64,000 bases of DNA from Halocatena salina (GTDB lineage Archaea > Halobacteriota > Halobacteria > Halobacteriales > Haloarculaceae). The notes under the pieces were generated by a model that saw nothing but the letters and a program-made list of their open reading frames with translations, had not been told where the DNA came from and ran no database searches. The stretch lies in contig NZ_CP096019.1 in assembly GCF_023115355.1 (NCBI RefSeq), forward strand, positions 372,001 to 436,000, given 5' to 3'. Shown in pieces: positions 35,443 through 44,835 of this stretch. The position numbers were made by a program, and so were the translations under genes. Numbering within the stretch: position 1 is the stretch's first letter; every line of letters starts with the position of its first letter.

Positions 35443-36213
35443 ATGCGAACTGTTCGATTCCGCGATCCAGCGGGGAACGTCCGGCGTGGCGAGTGGAGTG
35501 GTCAACCAGGTGATGAGATAACGCTTCGTACGAACTACGGTGGTCGCGTTGCGCTCGGAAACGAGACGTTTCTGCCCGAAGAGATCGACGTGCTTCCGCC
35601 CTGTGACCCGAGCAAGATCGTGTGTGTCGGATTGAACTACGAGGACCACGCGATCGAACAGAACGAGTCGATCCCTGAACGTCCGTCTTATTTCCTCAAA
35701 CCGCCCTCCACGGTCGCAGGACACGGCGACACGATCACGCTTCCAGCAGGGAAAGAACGGATCGATTACGAGGCGGAGTTGGCCGTCGTCATCGCTGACA
35801 CGTGCAAGAACGTCCGGGCGAAAAACGCGATGGATGTCGTCGCAGGGTTTACGTGTCTTAACGACATCTCGAACCGCGACGACCAATCGATCGAACAGAA
35901 CTGGGTTCGCGGAAAAGCGTTCGACGGCTCTGCGCCGATCGGTCCCGTCATCTCCCGACCCGAAAACGTCGCGAACGACGCGTCGATCCAGCTGTGGGTC
36001 AACGGCGACTGCAAACAGGATTCGACCATCGACGAGCTCATCGTACCCATCGAGGCCCTCATCGAGGAGCTTACGAGTTTCATGACACTCCGATCGGGAG
36101 ATATCATCTCGACCGGCACGCCTGCGGGTGTGGGACCGTTGCGTGACGGCGATGAGGTCGATATCGAAATCGACGGAATCGGAACGCTATCGCACACCGT
36201 TCGGATTCCGTAA
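35443..36213 (+). CDS. Fumarylacetoacetate hydrolase-family protein
   Basis: A 256-residue FAH-fold enzyme: KIVCVGLNYEDHAIEQNESI, FLKPPSTVAGHGDTITLP, YEAELAVVIADTC (the metal Glu-x-Glu) and NDISNRDDQ (metal Asp) match the family. FAH enzymes cleave or decarboxylate beta-diketo acids such as acylpyruvates in aromatic breakdown, or oxaloacetate. The substrate is not known here. It is divergent from the UPF0173 gene and converges on cspA. Confidence 0.9.
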   Translation: MRTVRFRDPAGNVRRGEWSGQPGDEITLRTNYGGRVALGNETFLPEEIDVLPPCDPSKIVCVGLNYEDHAIEQNESIPERPSYFLKPPSTVAGHGDTITLPAGKERIDYEAELAVVIADTCKNVRAKNAMDVVAGFTCLNDISNRDDQSIEQNWVRGKAFDGSAPIGPVISRPENVANDASIQLWVNGDCKQDSTIDELIVPIEALIEELTSFMTLRSGDIISTGTPAGVGPLRDGDEVDIEIDGIGTLSHTVRIP

Positions 36214-36272
36214 CTGCTGCTGGGGAAGCGACTCTGAAAAAGATAACAGTGTCGCTGTGAAACGACTGTGTT

Positions 36273-36467
36273 TCAGACTCGAACGACGTTCGTCGCGCGC
36301 GGCCCCTTCGGAGCCTGTTCGATGTCGAATTCGATCTCAGTTCCTTCTTCGAGGTCAGGGCCGCCGATATCCTCCATATGGAAGAACACGTCGTCGTCTG
36401 CATCCTCGGTAGAAATGAACCCGTAACCGCCAGTGTCGTTGAAGAAATCAACCGTTCCGGTTGCCAT
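36273..36467 (-). CDS. cspA: Cold shock domain protein CspA
   Basis: A 64-residue protein with one cold shock domain: GTVDFFNDTGGYGFISTED is RNP-1-like (G-Y-G-F-I) and DVFFHMEDI RNP-2 (V-F-F-H), followed by EGTEIEFDIEQAPKGPRATN. It binds single-stranded RNA or DNA as a chaperone and is usually abundant. The acidic surface fits a halophile. Its upstream region (36468-36636) is A/T-rich around 36585 and could hold a promoter with a leader. Confidence 0.93.
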   Translation of the reverse strand: MATGTVDFFNDTGGYGFISTEDADDDVFFHMEDIGGPDLEEGTEIEFDIEQAPKGPRATNVVRV

Positions 36468-36636
36468 TACAGGCCATCATACTGTCCGGTCACGGATAAC
36501 AGTTCCGGGGGTCGCGGTATCACGACGCTCGATTGCCGGATTTGGACCCGTTGCTCCCGTCGTCGGTGGTGCGTCCGACGCCAACTATATGACAATTATA
36601 TGAATGAAGCGCCAACGATTGAGACACTTACGAGTG

Positions 36637-38349
36637 CTACTTCTCGATAACGATGTCTTCGAGCACAAGGAAATCCAGTCCCATACCGTAGAAATCCTTG
36701 ATCGCCTGATTTGGCGTCGTCACGATCGGCTCACCGTGGTCGTTGAAGGAGGTGTTCAACAACACGGGGATGTCGGTGAGCGTTTCGAACTCCGACAACA
36801 GTCGGGCATACCGGGGGTTTTGCTCCTCTCGAACGGTTTGTGGCCGGGTCGTCTCGTCGGCTGGATGGATCACAGCCGCCATGTCGTCGACCCGCTCGTC
36901 TCGCACGTCCGCGGTGGTGATCATGAAGGGTGTGCTGCCGTCGCTCGTGAGATACTCTTTGGCTGCACGCTCGAGCATCGAAGGCGCGAACGGTCGCCAC
37001 TCCTCGCGGTGTTTGACGTGCTTGTTGACCCGATCGCGGGAGGCGATCGTTCGAGGATCGGCGAGAATGCTCCGGTTGCCGAGCGCTCTGGGACCCAGTT
37101 CGAGCCGTCCCTGAAACCAGCCGACGAGTGCACCGTCCGCGAGCCGTTGGGCGACATCTCGTTCCAGATCGTCCGGCTCGGTGTACTCGATCTTGTTGGC
37201 GTCGAGGCGGCGTTTGATCGCCGCTGTCGAAAACGATGGGCCGAGATACACGTCGGACATCGGCGCGACGGTTCTGGGTGCCTGATCGAACCAGCCGGCA
37301 CCGAGGGCTAACCCGGCGTCGTTGGCTACCGGTTGGATGAATACGTCGTCGACGACATCGAGCGCGCCGACCTGCTGGTTCAGTTTACAGTTGAGCGCGA
37401 CGCCGCCAGCGAGTGCGACGTTGCTCACACCGAGCTGTCGGCAGTACGTCTCAGTGAGGTCGAGCACGATCTCTTCGAGGAGTGATTGGGCCTCGAACGC
37501 CAGATCCTTCTCCCATTGGGTGAACTCCCCCGAGTCGGTCCGACGGGGACGGTCGAACACTGCTTCGAGTTCTGCGACGCCGGCGTCAGCCCCCCAGTGT
37601 TTCGTGAGATCGGTCACGTCGTAGTCGACACCGGTGTCGACCAACTCCCGAAGCCCGGTTTCGATCGCGCGGTTGGGTCGTCCATAGGGAGCAAGCCCCA
37701 TCACCTTCCCTTCGCCGTTGAACATCCGAAAGCCGAGATACTCGGTGATCGCAGCGAAAAACAACCCGAGACTGTTCGGATGCTTGTACGTCCGGACTCG
37801 TTCCAGTCCGTCGAGCGTCCCTTTCCAGACGACGGTCGCGTCGTATTCGCCTTTGGCGTCGAGGGTGAGAACGAGCGCATCCTCGAACCCAGAAGGATGA
37901 AACGCGCTCGCAGCGTGACATGCGTGGTGAGGATGGGTTTCGATCGGGGGCACCGGAGTTCCGATCGATGCCAGCTCGTTTTCGATCTGGCGAGTCGGAT
38001 ACAGCTGACCACGAATCTGTGAGACCACGGTGCTCCCGAGCGAAACGAACTGTTTGAGCCGCTCGTCGAGCGATAGAGAGGCTCGAACGTAATGGGGCAG
38101 TATCTTCCATCGAAGAGATGGCTCGTACGGAAGAACGATCTCGTCAATATCGCTGAGAGAAAGATCCCGATACTCCAAACACTCCCTGATCGCGTTCCCC
38201 GGGAAAGAGTTGACGGCATGTTTGTCACGGCTGAGTCGTTCCTCTTCGACAGCAAACACGAGTTGATCGTCTTCGAAAAGCGCCACGCTCGGATCGTGTT
38301 GTCCGTACAGTCCGATCGCGGGTTTAAACGTGAGACGATAGAACGTCAT
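36637..38349 (-). CDS. Carbamoyltransferase (NodU/CmcH/TobZ family)
   Basis: A 570-residue protein. The first domain has FEDDQLVFAVEEERLSRDKH and HPHHACHAASAF (metal-binding His), DALVLTLDAKGEYDATVVW and NVALAGGVALNCKLN, the Kae1/TsaD-like ATPase part. The C-terminal domain has GRLELGPRALGNRSILADPR and FRPFAPSMLE-like RPFAPSMLER. NodU-family enzymes make carbamoyl adenylate and move the carbamoyl group to a sugar or alcohol. A target on a surface glycan or a small molecule is possible. It stands alone. Confidence 0.9.
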   Translation of the reverse strand: MTFYRLTFKPAIGLYGQHDPSVALFEDDQLVFAVEEERLSRDKHAVNSFPGNAIRECLEYRDLSLSDIDEIVLPYEPSLRWKILPHYVRASLSLDERLKQFVSLGSTVVSQIRGQLYPTRQIENELASIGTPVPPIETHPHHACHAASAFHPSGFEDALVLTLDAKGEYDATVVWKGTLDGLERVRTYKHPNSLGLFFAAITEYLGFRMFNGEGKVMGLAPYGRPNRAIETGLRELVDTGVDYDVTDLTKHWGADAGVAELEAVFDRPRRTDSGEFTQWEKDLAFEAQSLLEEIVLDLTETYCRQLGVSNVALAGGVALNCKLNQQVGALDVVDDVFIQPVANDAGLALGAGWFDQAPRTVAPMSDVYLGPSFSTAAIKRRLDANKIEYTEPDDLERDVAQRLADGALVGWFQGRLELGPRALGNRSILADPRTIASRDRVNKHVKHREEWRPFAPSMLERAAKEYLTSDGSTPFMITTADVRDERVDDMAAVIHPADETTRPQTVREEQNPRYARLLSEFETLTDIPVLLNTSFNDHGEPIVTTPNQAIKDFYGMGLDFLVLEDIVIEK

Positions 38350-38539
38350 CGTAATACCGGCCGGTATTCAAGTTGCCGTTAAATACTTTCTCTTTTATAG
38401 TACGTAGATGGAGATTGCTTGCCTGGGAGATGAACGTGTCGTATGACACATCAAGATGGCAAATGCCGTCGGGCAGAGACAGGGCGATGGACGCGAACAA
38501 AGAGGGAAGATTGACAACAACCGATGAATAAGACGATTT

Positions 38540-40795
38540 ATGGCCGGGGCGATCGACGAGAGCACTCTCCGAACGATCGATGATGGACGCGCAGCAGCCG
38601 GGGAGATACTGTCGGATGCTCAAACTGAGCTCCAGAAGATCTTTATCGTGTTCGCCCTTGGATTCGCGGGCTCGTTTTATCTTCTCCGACAGTGGCTGTT
38701 CCCGTATCTCAAAACACGCACTATAACGAACACAGAGGCATCAGTCAACGCGCTCACCGCGTTCGACGTCGTGCTCCTCCAGACGAAGATATCGATGATC
38801 GGTGGGATCCTGATAGCGACCCCTGTAATACTGTACGTCTCCAGAAAAACACTACGAGATCGGGGATGGCTTCCGGACAACCCACTGTCTCTGTGGCAGC
38901 TCATTCTTCTGTGTGTCGGCGTTAGTTTTCTCTTCCTCCTCGGTCTCCTGTACGCTCACTCGTTCTTTATGCCGCTACTGTTCGATTTCCTCATCTCCAA
39001 CGCACAGCAGTCGGGACTGGCTCCTCACTACTCGTTCGTGAAGTGGTTCCGGTTTCTGATGTTGATCACCCTCGGGATGGGGCTGGCCGCGGAGTTACCG
39101 CTGTTCATGGTGTTACTGTCGTACAGCAACATCGTCCCGTATCAGACGTTCCGTGATAAATGGCGACATGCAGTCGTAATCATTTACACCTTCGGGGCAG
39201 TGTTCACCCCCCCGGACCCGTTCACACAGGTCATGTGGGCAACACCGTTGTTGTTGCTGTACATGTTTAGTCTTCTGCTGACGCGGATCATCCTCACGAT
39301 CAAATATTCGAGCGACGAGTTCGGACTCCTCAAGATCGCGGCGAAACACTGGAACATCATCCTCGGAAGCATGCTGTTGGCCGGCACGCTCGTCTACTGG
39401 AGTCTCGCGAGAGGATACGGCGCAATGGCGAGTGCGTATCTCACGACGTACGGGATACCCCAACTGCCGCCGATCGAGTCGTTCGTTCCGCTGTCACGCC
39501 AGCCAGCGATGCTCGCGCTCGGCGCAGTGATCGCGCTCATCGCTGGGATCAGTGCGTATTTCATACAACTGTTCAAGACGGTCGATCCCACGGAAGCGCG
39601 ATACTCGCCAGCGCCCGCCAGCGCTGGTGATCCCAGCGAAGTGGATCTCTCCCGACTCGACGCTGACAGTATCGCTGTCGCTCCGCCGGAAGTGTTCACC
39701 TCGATGAGCGAAGATGAGGCGCTCGAATACGCCAATCAGGCGATGGAGCGGGAGAATCCGGAGAAAGCAGAAGCAATCCTCGATCGATTCGACGCCGCAC
39801 AAGCGACGGCTGGCGGGGGCGGGAGCGGGGGTAGTGGCTCTCCACCACCACAGAATCAATCTCCATCAGCCGCCGGTGGGACTGGCGACGCCGCACAAGC
39901 GACCGCCGAGGAGTCTGGATCTGACAACGATGTCGGCGACGTTATCACCGGAACCACGACAGGCGTGGTCAACTCCTTCACCGATGAGGAGCGTTCGGAG
40001 GACGACATCGGTGGGTATTTCTACGACATCCAGTTCATTCTGAGCAGTCTCACCTCCAAGACGTTCCGAATCATCGGTCTGTTCATCGTCGTGATGGGTG
40101 GGGTGTTCACGGCGATGTACAGGGGCGGATTGGGGGCACTCCAGCGAGACTTCCTACGACGGCTTCCCGAAGGCGTCACGGCCAGTGAGGTCGATGTCGT
40201 TCCGTTACACCCTGTCGAAGGGCTGATCTTCAACGTGAAGATCGCCGCCGTCGCTGGAATCGTCGCCGTGTTGCCGGTCCTGCTCTATTACATCTGGCCT
40301 GCGCTGAAAGAGCGAGGCTTCGTCTCGCGTGACAGCGGCAATCGTGGGATCATCTTCATGTGGACGATGACCTCCTTCATTATGCTCCTCGTCGGGACGA
40401 TCATCGGGTACGCTCTCGTGGCACCGACGATCATTTCGTGGCTGGCCTACGACGCCATCGACTCGGGAATGTTGATCAAATACCGCATCAGCGCCGCCGG
40501 CTGGCTGGTGTTTTTCACGACCATCGGTGTGGGCCTGCTTGCGACGGTCCCGACGACGCTCGTGTTCCTCCACCGTAGCGGGTTCGTTCCGTTCTCGATG
40601 ATCAAAGGACGCTGGCGGGAGGCCGTGGTCCTCATCATCGGCATCATCTCGGTCGCAGCGCCCGGTGGCGTCTTCGGGATGCTCCTGTTTTCGATACCGG
40701 TCGTCGGTGCGTATCTCTTGGGGGTTGGCTGTCTCTGGGTGTACACCTTCGGTGGACGGCGCGTCAGTCCGCTGAGAAAATCACGAAGGGCGTGA
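38540..40795 (+). CDS. tatC2: Twin-arginine translocase fused double TatC (TatCt/TatC2)
   Basis: A 751-residue protein made of two TatC domains (about residues 25-355 and 490-740) joined by a polar Gly/Ser/Asp linker. The first has ELPLFMVLLSYSNIVPYQTF and GAVFTPPDPFTQV, the second TVPTTLVFLHRSGFVPFSM and ISVAAPGGVFGMLLFS, the typical TatC helix-4/5 loops. This 14-helix fusion is known only in haloarchaea, where most secreted proteins use the Tat route. In Haloferax the single tatC gene lies beside it; none is seen here. Neighbours are unrelated. Confidence 0.92.
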   Translation: MAGAIDESTLRTIDDGRAAAGEILSDAQTELQKIFIVFALGFAGSFYLLRQWLFPYLKTRTITNTEASVNALTAFDVVLLQTKISMIGGILIATPVILYVSRKTLRDRGWLPDNPLSLWQLILLCVGVSFLFLLGLLYAHSFFMPLLFDFLISNAQQSGLAPHYSFVKWFRFLMLITLGMGLAAELPLFMVLLSYSNIVPYQTFRDKWRHAVVIIYTFGAVFTPPDPFTQVMWATPLLLLYMFSLLLTRIILTIKYSSDEFGLLKIAAKHWNIILGSMLLAGTLVYWSLARGYGAMASAYLTTYGIPQLPPIESFVPLSRQPAMLALGAVIALIAGISAYFIQLFKTVDPTEARYSPAPASAGDPSEVDLSRLDADSIAVAPPEVFTSMSEDEALEYANQAMERENPEKAEAILDRFDAAQATAGGGGSGGSGSPPPQNQSPSAAGGTGDAAQATAEESGSDNDVGDVITGTTTGVVNSFTDEERSEDDIGGYFYDIQFILSSLTSKTFRIIGLFIVVMGGVFTAMYRGGLGALQRDFLRRLPEGVTASEVDVVPLHPVEGLIFNVKIAAVAGIVAVLPVLLYYIWPALKERGFVSRDSGNRGIIFMWTMTSFIMLLVGTIIGYALVAPTIISWLAYDAIDSGMLIKYRISAAGWLVFFTTIGVGLLATVPTTLVFLHRSGFVPFSMIKGRWREAVVLIIGIISVAAPGGVFGMLLFSIPVVGAYLLGVGCLWVYTFGGRRVSPLRKSRRA

Positions 40796-40801
40796 GGCCG
40801 A

Positions 40802-41320
40802 TCACCGTCCTCGCTCGACGATTCGGTTCCGATCCGTATCGACCGATGCGGTGTCGACCGACGTGAGTCGTTCGACGCGTCGTTCGAACTCGCGCTCGTC
40901 GATCGTTCCCTCGACGTACTGTTGTTTCAAGCGCTCGACTTTCTCCTCGTCCGACGGCTCTGGCGGAGCAACGTACTCCGACAGCGACAGTGACGCGAGG
41001 GTACCGTTCTTCCGTTCGAGCGTTTGGACGAGGGGATGGATTCGTTCGGAGACCGCTCGAGTGTCAAGCGATGGCAGCGAAATCCGGCTGAGTGCCGACC
41101 ATCCCATGCCGAGACTAGAGAGGGCGGCGACGGTGAACGCCACTGCGAGCACTGGTATCGACGGCCACAGTCCCAACAGCACATCGACGGTCAACGATCC
41201 GGAGAACAACGCTGAGAGGACAACGACTCCCCCAAAACCCACCATGAGAACCGACACGAGGACGGAAAGGAGAAACGCGCTCAACGAAATCACGAAGAGG
41301 TGATCACGGAACCATCCCAT
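40802..41320 (-). CDS. Membrane protein with C-terminal SHOCT-like domain
   Basis: A 172-residue protein with two hydrophobic segments (about residues 10-37 and 48-72) and a cytoplasmic tail ending in DEEKVERLKQQYVEGTIDER and FERRVERL. This short helix pair is the SHOCT (bacterial PH-like tail) motif that often follows membrane or regulatory domains. ATG 41320 (MGWFRDHLFVISLSAF) is preferred over the frame start at 41341. Function unknown. It ends six bases after the tatC2 stop and converges with it. Confidence 0.7.
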   Translation of the reverse strand: MGWFRDHLFVISLSAFLLSVLVSVLMVGFGGVVVLSALFSGSLTVDVLLGLWPSIPVLAVAFTVAALSSLGMGWSALSRISLPSLDTRAVSERIHPLVQTLERKNGTLASLSLSEYVAPPEPSDEEKVERLKQQYVEGTIDEREFERRVERLTSVDTASVDTDRNRIVERGR

Positions 41321-41390
41321 GTTGGTCCCATTAACAGTCAAGCACCCTATATCTTACTTCGCGGCGGTGATCGTGGGTCTCGACCGCTGT

Positions 41391-41621
41391 TCACTCCGAA
41401 TCCGAGCTACGGCGAATGCCGCCGCGCTCTTTGACGTTTAGGATGTTTCGCATGTTCAGGTAGATGTCCTGTGTCGTGGTGGACTCTTCGGGATCGTACA
41501 GATCCGAAACGCGATACAGCATGGCGGCGATCTGTTCAGTGTTGGTACCGTCTGTCTGGCGGATTTCCTCGGCGATCGATCGTAGCGTCGCTGCGGTTTC
41601 TGGATCGTCGTCGATGCTCAT
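41391..41621 (-). CDS. Small acidic haloarchaeal protein overlapping mrp
   Basis: A 76-residue protein: PETAATLRSIAEEIRQTDGT and TEQIAAMLYRVSDLYDPEES are two probable helices, followed by TTQDIYLNMRNILNVKERGG. Its ATG overlaps the mrp stop codon (ATGA at 41618-41621), so it is the second gene of the mrp operon. No Cys and no known motif. A role in iron-sulfur protein maturation is suggested only by the coupling. I do not recognise the family with confidence. Confidence 0.65.
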   Translation of the reverse strand: MSIDDDPETAATLRSIAEEIRQTDGTNTEQIAAMLYRVSDLYDPEESTTTQDIYLNMRNILNVKERGGIRRSSDSE

Positions 41622-42661
41622 GACTGAGAGCGGTGTTTCCGTCTCCGAACGATGCCGACGTTGTTCGCCACGTTCTCGGTGAACGAACGAAAGCTTTCGG
41701 CGGTTGTGGAGTCCGATTCGAGAACGACCGGATCGCCGGTATCGCCCCGCTCGCGGACGGCTGGATCGAGCGGTAGCTCTCCCAAAAACGGCATGTCAAC
41801 CTCATCGGCGAACGCACGCCCACCGCCTTCACCGAAGATCTGATGTGTCGAGCCACAATCGGGACATTGGAACGCGCTCATGTTTTCGACGATCCCCAAT
41901 ACGGGCGTGTCGTGCTCGCCGAACATTTGTAATCCTTTGCGCGCGTCGTCGATCGCGACCGCTTGGGGTGTCGTGACGATCACTGCACCGGCCAGCGGGA
42001 CGCTCTGTAACAGCGTGAGCTGTGTATCACCCGTCCCCGGCGGCAAATCGACGACCATGTAATCGAGCGTCCCCCATTCGACATCTTCCCAGAGCTGGGT
42101 GATGATCTTGTGAACCATCGGCCCGCGCCAGATGACGGGATCGTCATCCCCGAGAAGAAACGCCATGCTCATCAGCCGCACGCCGAAGCGTTCCGGAGGA
42201 ATAATCGTTTCCTCGGCGGTCGCACGCGGCCGTTCGTCGGCGCTGACCATCCGAGGAACGTTCGGTCCGTAAATATCGGCATCGAACAGTCCGACACGGG
42301 CACCGCGATCGGCTAATCCGGCAGCCAAGTTCACCGCGACCGTGCTCTTTCCGACACCGCCTTTCCCTGAAGCGACCGCGATGATGTTTTGTACGTTCGG
42401 TAACACCTGTTCGTCAGGCGCGATACCCGTCTCGACCGACGCCGAGAGCGTCACGTCCAACGCGGTATCGGAAAGCGCTTGGCGCACTTCGTTTGCGATC
42501 GCCGTTTCCGTCGGTGAGTAGGGTGCACCGAGCGCGAGCGAGATGTGTGCCGTCTCGTCTTCGATATCGACGGTGTTGACTAACCCAAGAGAAACGATGT
42601 CATCCTCAAAATCGGGGTCCTCGACGGCTTCAAGCCGGTCGAGAACGTCCTGTTTGTTCAT
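41618..42661 (-). CDS. mrp: Mrp/ApbC/NBP35-type iron-sulfur carrier ATPase
   Basis: A 347-residue protein. The N-terminal 90 residues form a MIP18/DUF59-like domain (VEDPDFEDDIVSLGLVNTVD), then the deviant Walker A IIAVASGKGGVGKSTVAVNL at about 94-112, GLFDADIYGPNVPRM, VDLPPGTGDTQLTLLQ and the cluster-binding FQCPDCGS. It transfers [4Fe-4S] clusters to target enzymes in an ATP-dependent way. ATG 42661 is chosen because the DUF59 part follows at once; the open frame runs 226 codons further upstream but is out-of-family and overlaps moaA. Confidence 0.92.
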   Translation of the reverse strand: MNKQDVLDRLEAVEDPDFEDDIVSLGLVNTVDIEDETAHISLALGAPYSPTETAIANEVRQALSDTALDVTLSASVETGIAPDEQVLPNVQNIIAVASGKGGVGKSTVAVNLAAGLADRGARVGLFDADIYGPNVPRMVSADERPRATAEETIIPPERFGVRLMSMAFLLGDDDPVIWRGPMVHKIITQLWEDVEWGTLDYMVVDLPPGTGDTQLTLLQSVPLAGAVIVTTPQAVAIDDARKGLQMFGEHDTPVLGIVENMSAFQCPDCGSTHQIFGEGGGRAFADEVDMPFLGELPLDPAVRERGDTGDPVVLESDSTTAESFRSFTENVANNVGIVRRRKHRSQS

Positions 42662-42811
42662 GCCCCTGCTACCGCTGGCCCGTGAATAAGGATTGTGAAC
42701 CACCAAATCAAGGCTGTGAGCGAGTACACGATGTGATCGTCTCGTCAAGGGATAGATCAATGTAACTGGGAATAGCACGAGGCTTAACCGTACGTAGCGG
42801 TAGTGTTTCAC

Positions 42812-43768
42812 ATGCTCGTGGACGGATTCGGCCGTGAAGTGACCGGGGTTCGGATCTCTCTTACTGACCGCTGCAACTTCGATTGTGTGTACTGTCACAA
42901 CGAAGGACTCGGCGATACGCGCGGGCCGATGGAACCCCAAGACGAGGAGATGAGCACCGACGATGTGGTGCGATTTCTCGAAGTGGCTGAGGAGTTCGAT
43001 GTGGAAGCGGTCAAGTTCACCGGTGGGGAACCGATGCTTCGGGAGGATCTCGAATCGATCGTTCGCCGGACGCCCGACTCGATGGCGGCGTCCCTGACGA
43101 CCAACGGCGTCTTTCTTCCCGGTCGTTCTGAGAAATTGGTCGAGGCAGGACTCGACCGCGTGAACGTCTCTCAAGACGCATTGGATCCGGCAGCGTTCCG
43201 AGAGGTTACCAAAAGCGGTGCGTACGACGACGTCATCGAGGGAGTGATGGCGGCGGTCGACGCCGGACTGACGCCTGTCAAACTGAACATGGTCGTTTTC
43301 GAGGCGACGGCGGGTTACGTTCCGGAGATGGTCGAACACGTTGCCGAACGCGAGGGATTACAGCTCCAACTCATCGAGTACATGCCCGAGCTCGCCGGAC
43401 GACCCGACTGGGCGATCGACATCGAACGGGTTCACGGATGGCTCGCCGATCAAGCCGATCGGATCGAACACCGCGAAATGCACGACCGACGGCGCTACTG
43501 GATCGACGGCGGGTTGGTCGAAGTCGTCGATCCCGTCGGCAACGAGGAGTTTTGTGCCAACTGCCACCGAGTCCGCGTGACTCATACGGGGCATCTCAAG
43601 GGCTGTCTCAACCGAAACGACGATCTCAAACCCATGGGTGAGATGACGAAACCCGAAATCCGAACGGCGTTCCGGGAGGTCGTCAACGACCGTGTACCTT
43701 ACTACGGCGAGTACATGATCAAAGACGGCGACGAATGGGTGCTCAATGAGAAGTACATCGATGCGTGA
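42812..43768 (+). CDS. moaA: GTP 3',8-cyclase MoaA (molybdenum cofactor synthesis)
   Basis: A 318-residue radical-SAM enzyme. The N-terminal cluster motif is C21-x3-C25-x2-C28 ([10 protein letters not shown]), followed by [14 protein letters not shown]; the C-terminal GTP-binding cluster uses C248, C251 and C265 ([18 protein letters not shown]). It converts GTP to the cyclic pyranopterin precursor of molybdopterin. The start at ATG 42812 is used; a GTG three codons earlier is possible. The C-terminus ends in NEKYIDA and lacks the double-glycine tail of bacterial MoaA. Confidence 0.92.
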   Translation: MLVDGFGREVTGVRISLTDRCNFDCVYCHNEGLGDTRGPMEPQDEEMSTDDVVRFLEVAEEFDVEAVKFTGGEPMLREDLESIVRRTPDSMAASLTTNGVFLPGRSEKLVEAGLDRVNVSQDALDPAAFREVTKSGAYDDVIEGVMAAVDAGLTPVKLNMVVFEATAGYVPEMVEHVAEREGLQLQLIEYMPELAGRPDWAIDIERVHGWLADQADRIEHREMHDRRRYWIDGGLVEVVDPVGNEEFCANCHRVRVTHTGHLKGCLNRNDDLKPMGEMTKPEIRTAFREVVNDRVPYYGEYMIKDGDEWVLNEKYIDA

Positions 43769-43903
43769 TTGACCGGGAGAGTCACTTGATTGTACGGTAT
43801 CTGGTGTGTACCCGAACAAACGACGCTCACCACTACACAGTAATCAAATCATAGCATTTTTCATCTATTATAGAATTTTTCTAGATACTATCGAACCAAA
43901 CAT

Positions 43904-44632
43904 ATGTTTGCATCACTTCGTGGGATCATCGACCGTCGTATTCTTGTGAACTTCCGCATCGCTCCGGAGGTGTTATCCGATTGGCTGCCGGAACCGTTCG
44001 AACCCCAAACGGTAGCAGGGAACGCCATTGGCGGTATCTGTCTCATTAGACTTCGTGATCTCCGTCCGACGGGGATTCCCCGTCGGATCGGATTCACCTC
44101 GGAGAACCAAGCCCACCAGTTCGCCGTCAAATGGCGGGAAAACGGAGACGAACGAACCGGGGTGTACATTCCTCATCGCCACACAGACTCCCTGATAAAT
44201 CGTTTGTGTGGTGGACGCCTCTTCCCGGGGAGCCACTATCACGGCACGTTCGATATCGACGAATCGCGGACACAGTACAAACTCACGATGCAAAGCACTG
44301 AAATCCGTGTGCAGGTGGCTGGCGAGCCAGCCGATTCACTGCCCGTCGATTCGATGTTCGAGTCAGTGGCGGACGCATCGGCGTTTGTCGAGAAGGATGT
44401 CGTTGGCTACTCTCCGAACGAACGGCGGGGTGAGTTCGAGGCACTCGAACTACGCACCGATGAGTGGAACGTGACGCCGTTTTCCGTCACCGAGGTGTCT
44501 TCGAACTACCTCGACCGGATTCCCGACGACATCACCTTCGACCACGCGCTACTGATGTCCGATATTGATCACGAATGGCACGACGGAGAAGCGTCGTGTA
44601 GCGGCTGTAGTGAACTATCCGTGGCAATGTGA
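43904..44632 (+). CDS. DUF2071 (YqjF-like) family protein
   Basis: A 242-residue protein: ILVNFRIAPEVLSDWLPEPF at the start, LIRLRDLRPTGIPRRIGF and TGVYIPHRHTDSLINRLCGG in the middle, and STEIRVQVAGEPADSL follow the DUF2071/acetoacetate-decarboxylase-like fold. Family members are beta-rich and of unknown activity. A C-terminal CSGC pair in the last 15 residues is unusual for the family. An A/T-rich stretch (43860-43893) just upstream likely holds the promoter. Confidence 0.75.
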   Translation: MFASLRGIIDRRILVNFRIAPEVLSDWLPEPFEPQTVAGNAIGGICLIRLRDLRPTGIPRRIGFTSENQAHQFAVKWRENGDERTGVYIPHRHTDSLINRLCGGRLFPGSHYHGTFDIDESRTQYKLTMQSTEIRVQVAGEPADSLPVDSMFESVADASAFVEKDVVGYSPNERRGEFEALELRTDEWNVTPFSVTEVSSNYLDRIPDDITFDHALLMSDIDHEWHDGEASCSGCSELSVAM

Positions 44633-44665
44633 TCGAGCCACAACCGTCCCGATATCATCGGTGTG

Positions 44666-44673
44666 TTTAAGTA
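44666..44673 (+). promoter_or_regulatory. TATA-like box for the tRNA-Ser/ribosomal operon
   Basis: TTTAAGTA lies about 78-85 bases before the tRNA-Ser 5' end. Initiation about 25 bases downstream (near 44698) would yield a ~50-base leader before the tRNA. That leader contains a GGGGG-CTA-CCCCC hairpin (44714-44726), so the strength of the operon may be set there. No other good promoter precedes rps13. Confidence 0.45.
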
Positions 44674-44750
44674 CGACGACGGGGTTGGTACGAATGCAAT
44701 CGAATGAATGTAGGGGGGCTACCCCCGAGTCCTCACGGGCGAGAGTGCGG

Positions 44751-44835
44751 GTCGTGGTAGCCAAGCTTGGCCCAAGGCGCTGGGTTGCTAACTCAGTGGC
44801 GTTAAGCCTCCGGGGTTCGAATCCCCGCCACGACG
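44751..44835 (+). tRNA. tRNA-Ser (anticodon GCT)
   Basis: The acceptor stem GTCGTGG pairs with CCACGAC (44828-44834), leaving G as discriminator. The anticodon arm reads CTGGG-TTGCTAA-CTCAG with anticodon GCT, and a long class II variable arm (TGGCGTTAAGCCTC) follows. The T arm CGGGG-TTCGAAT-CCCCG is perfect. No intron is seen. The 3' CCA is not encoded. It lies 15 bases before rps13 and is probably cut out of the operon transcript. Confidence 0.95.

Noticed and set aside
42662-43339. 226-codon N-terminal extension of Mrp
   Set aside because: It lies antisense to moaA and is not conserved-looking; ATG 42661 starts the DUF59-like domain.
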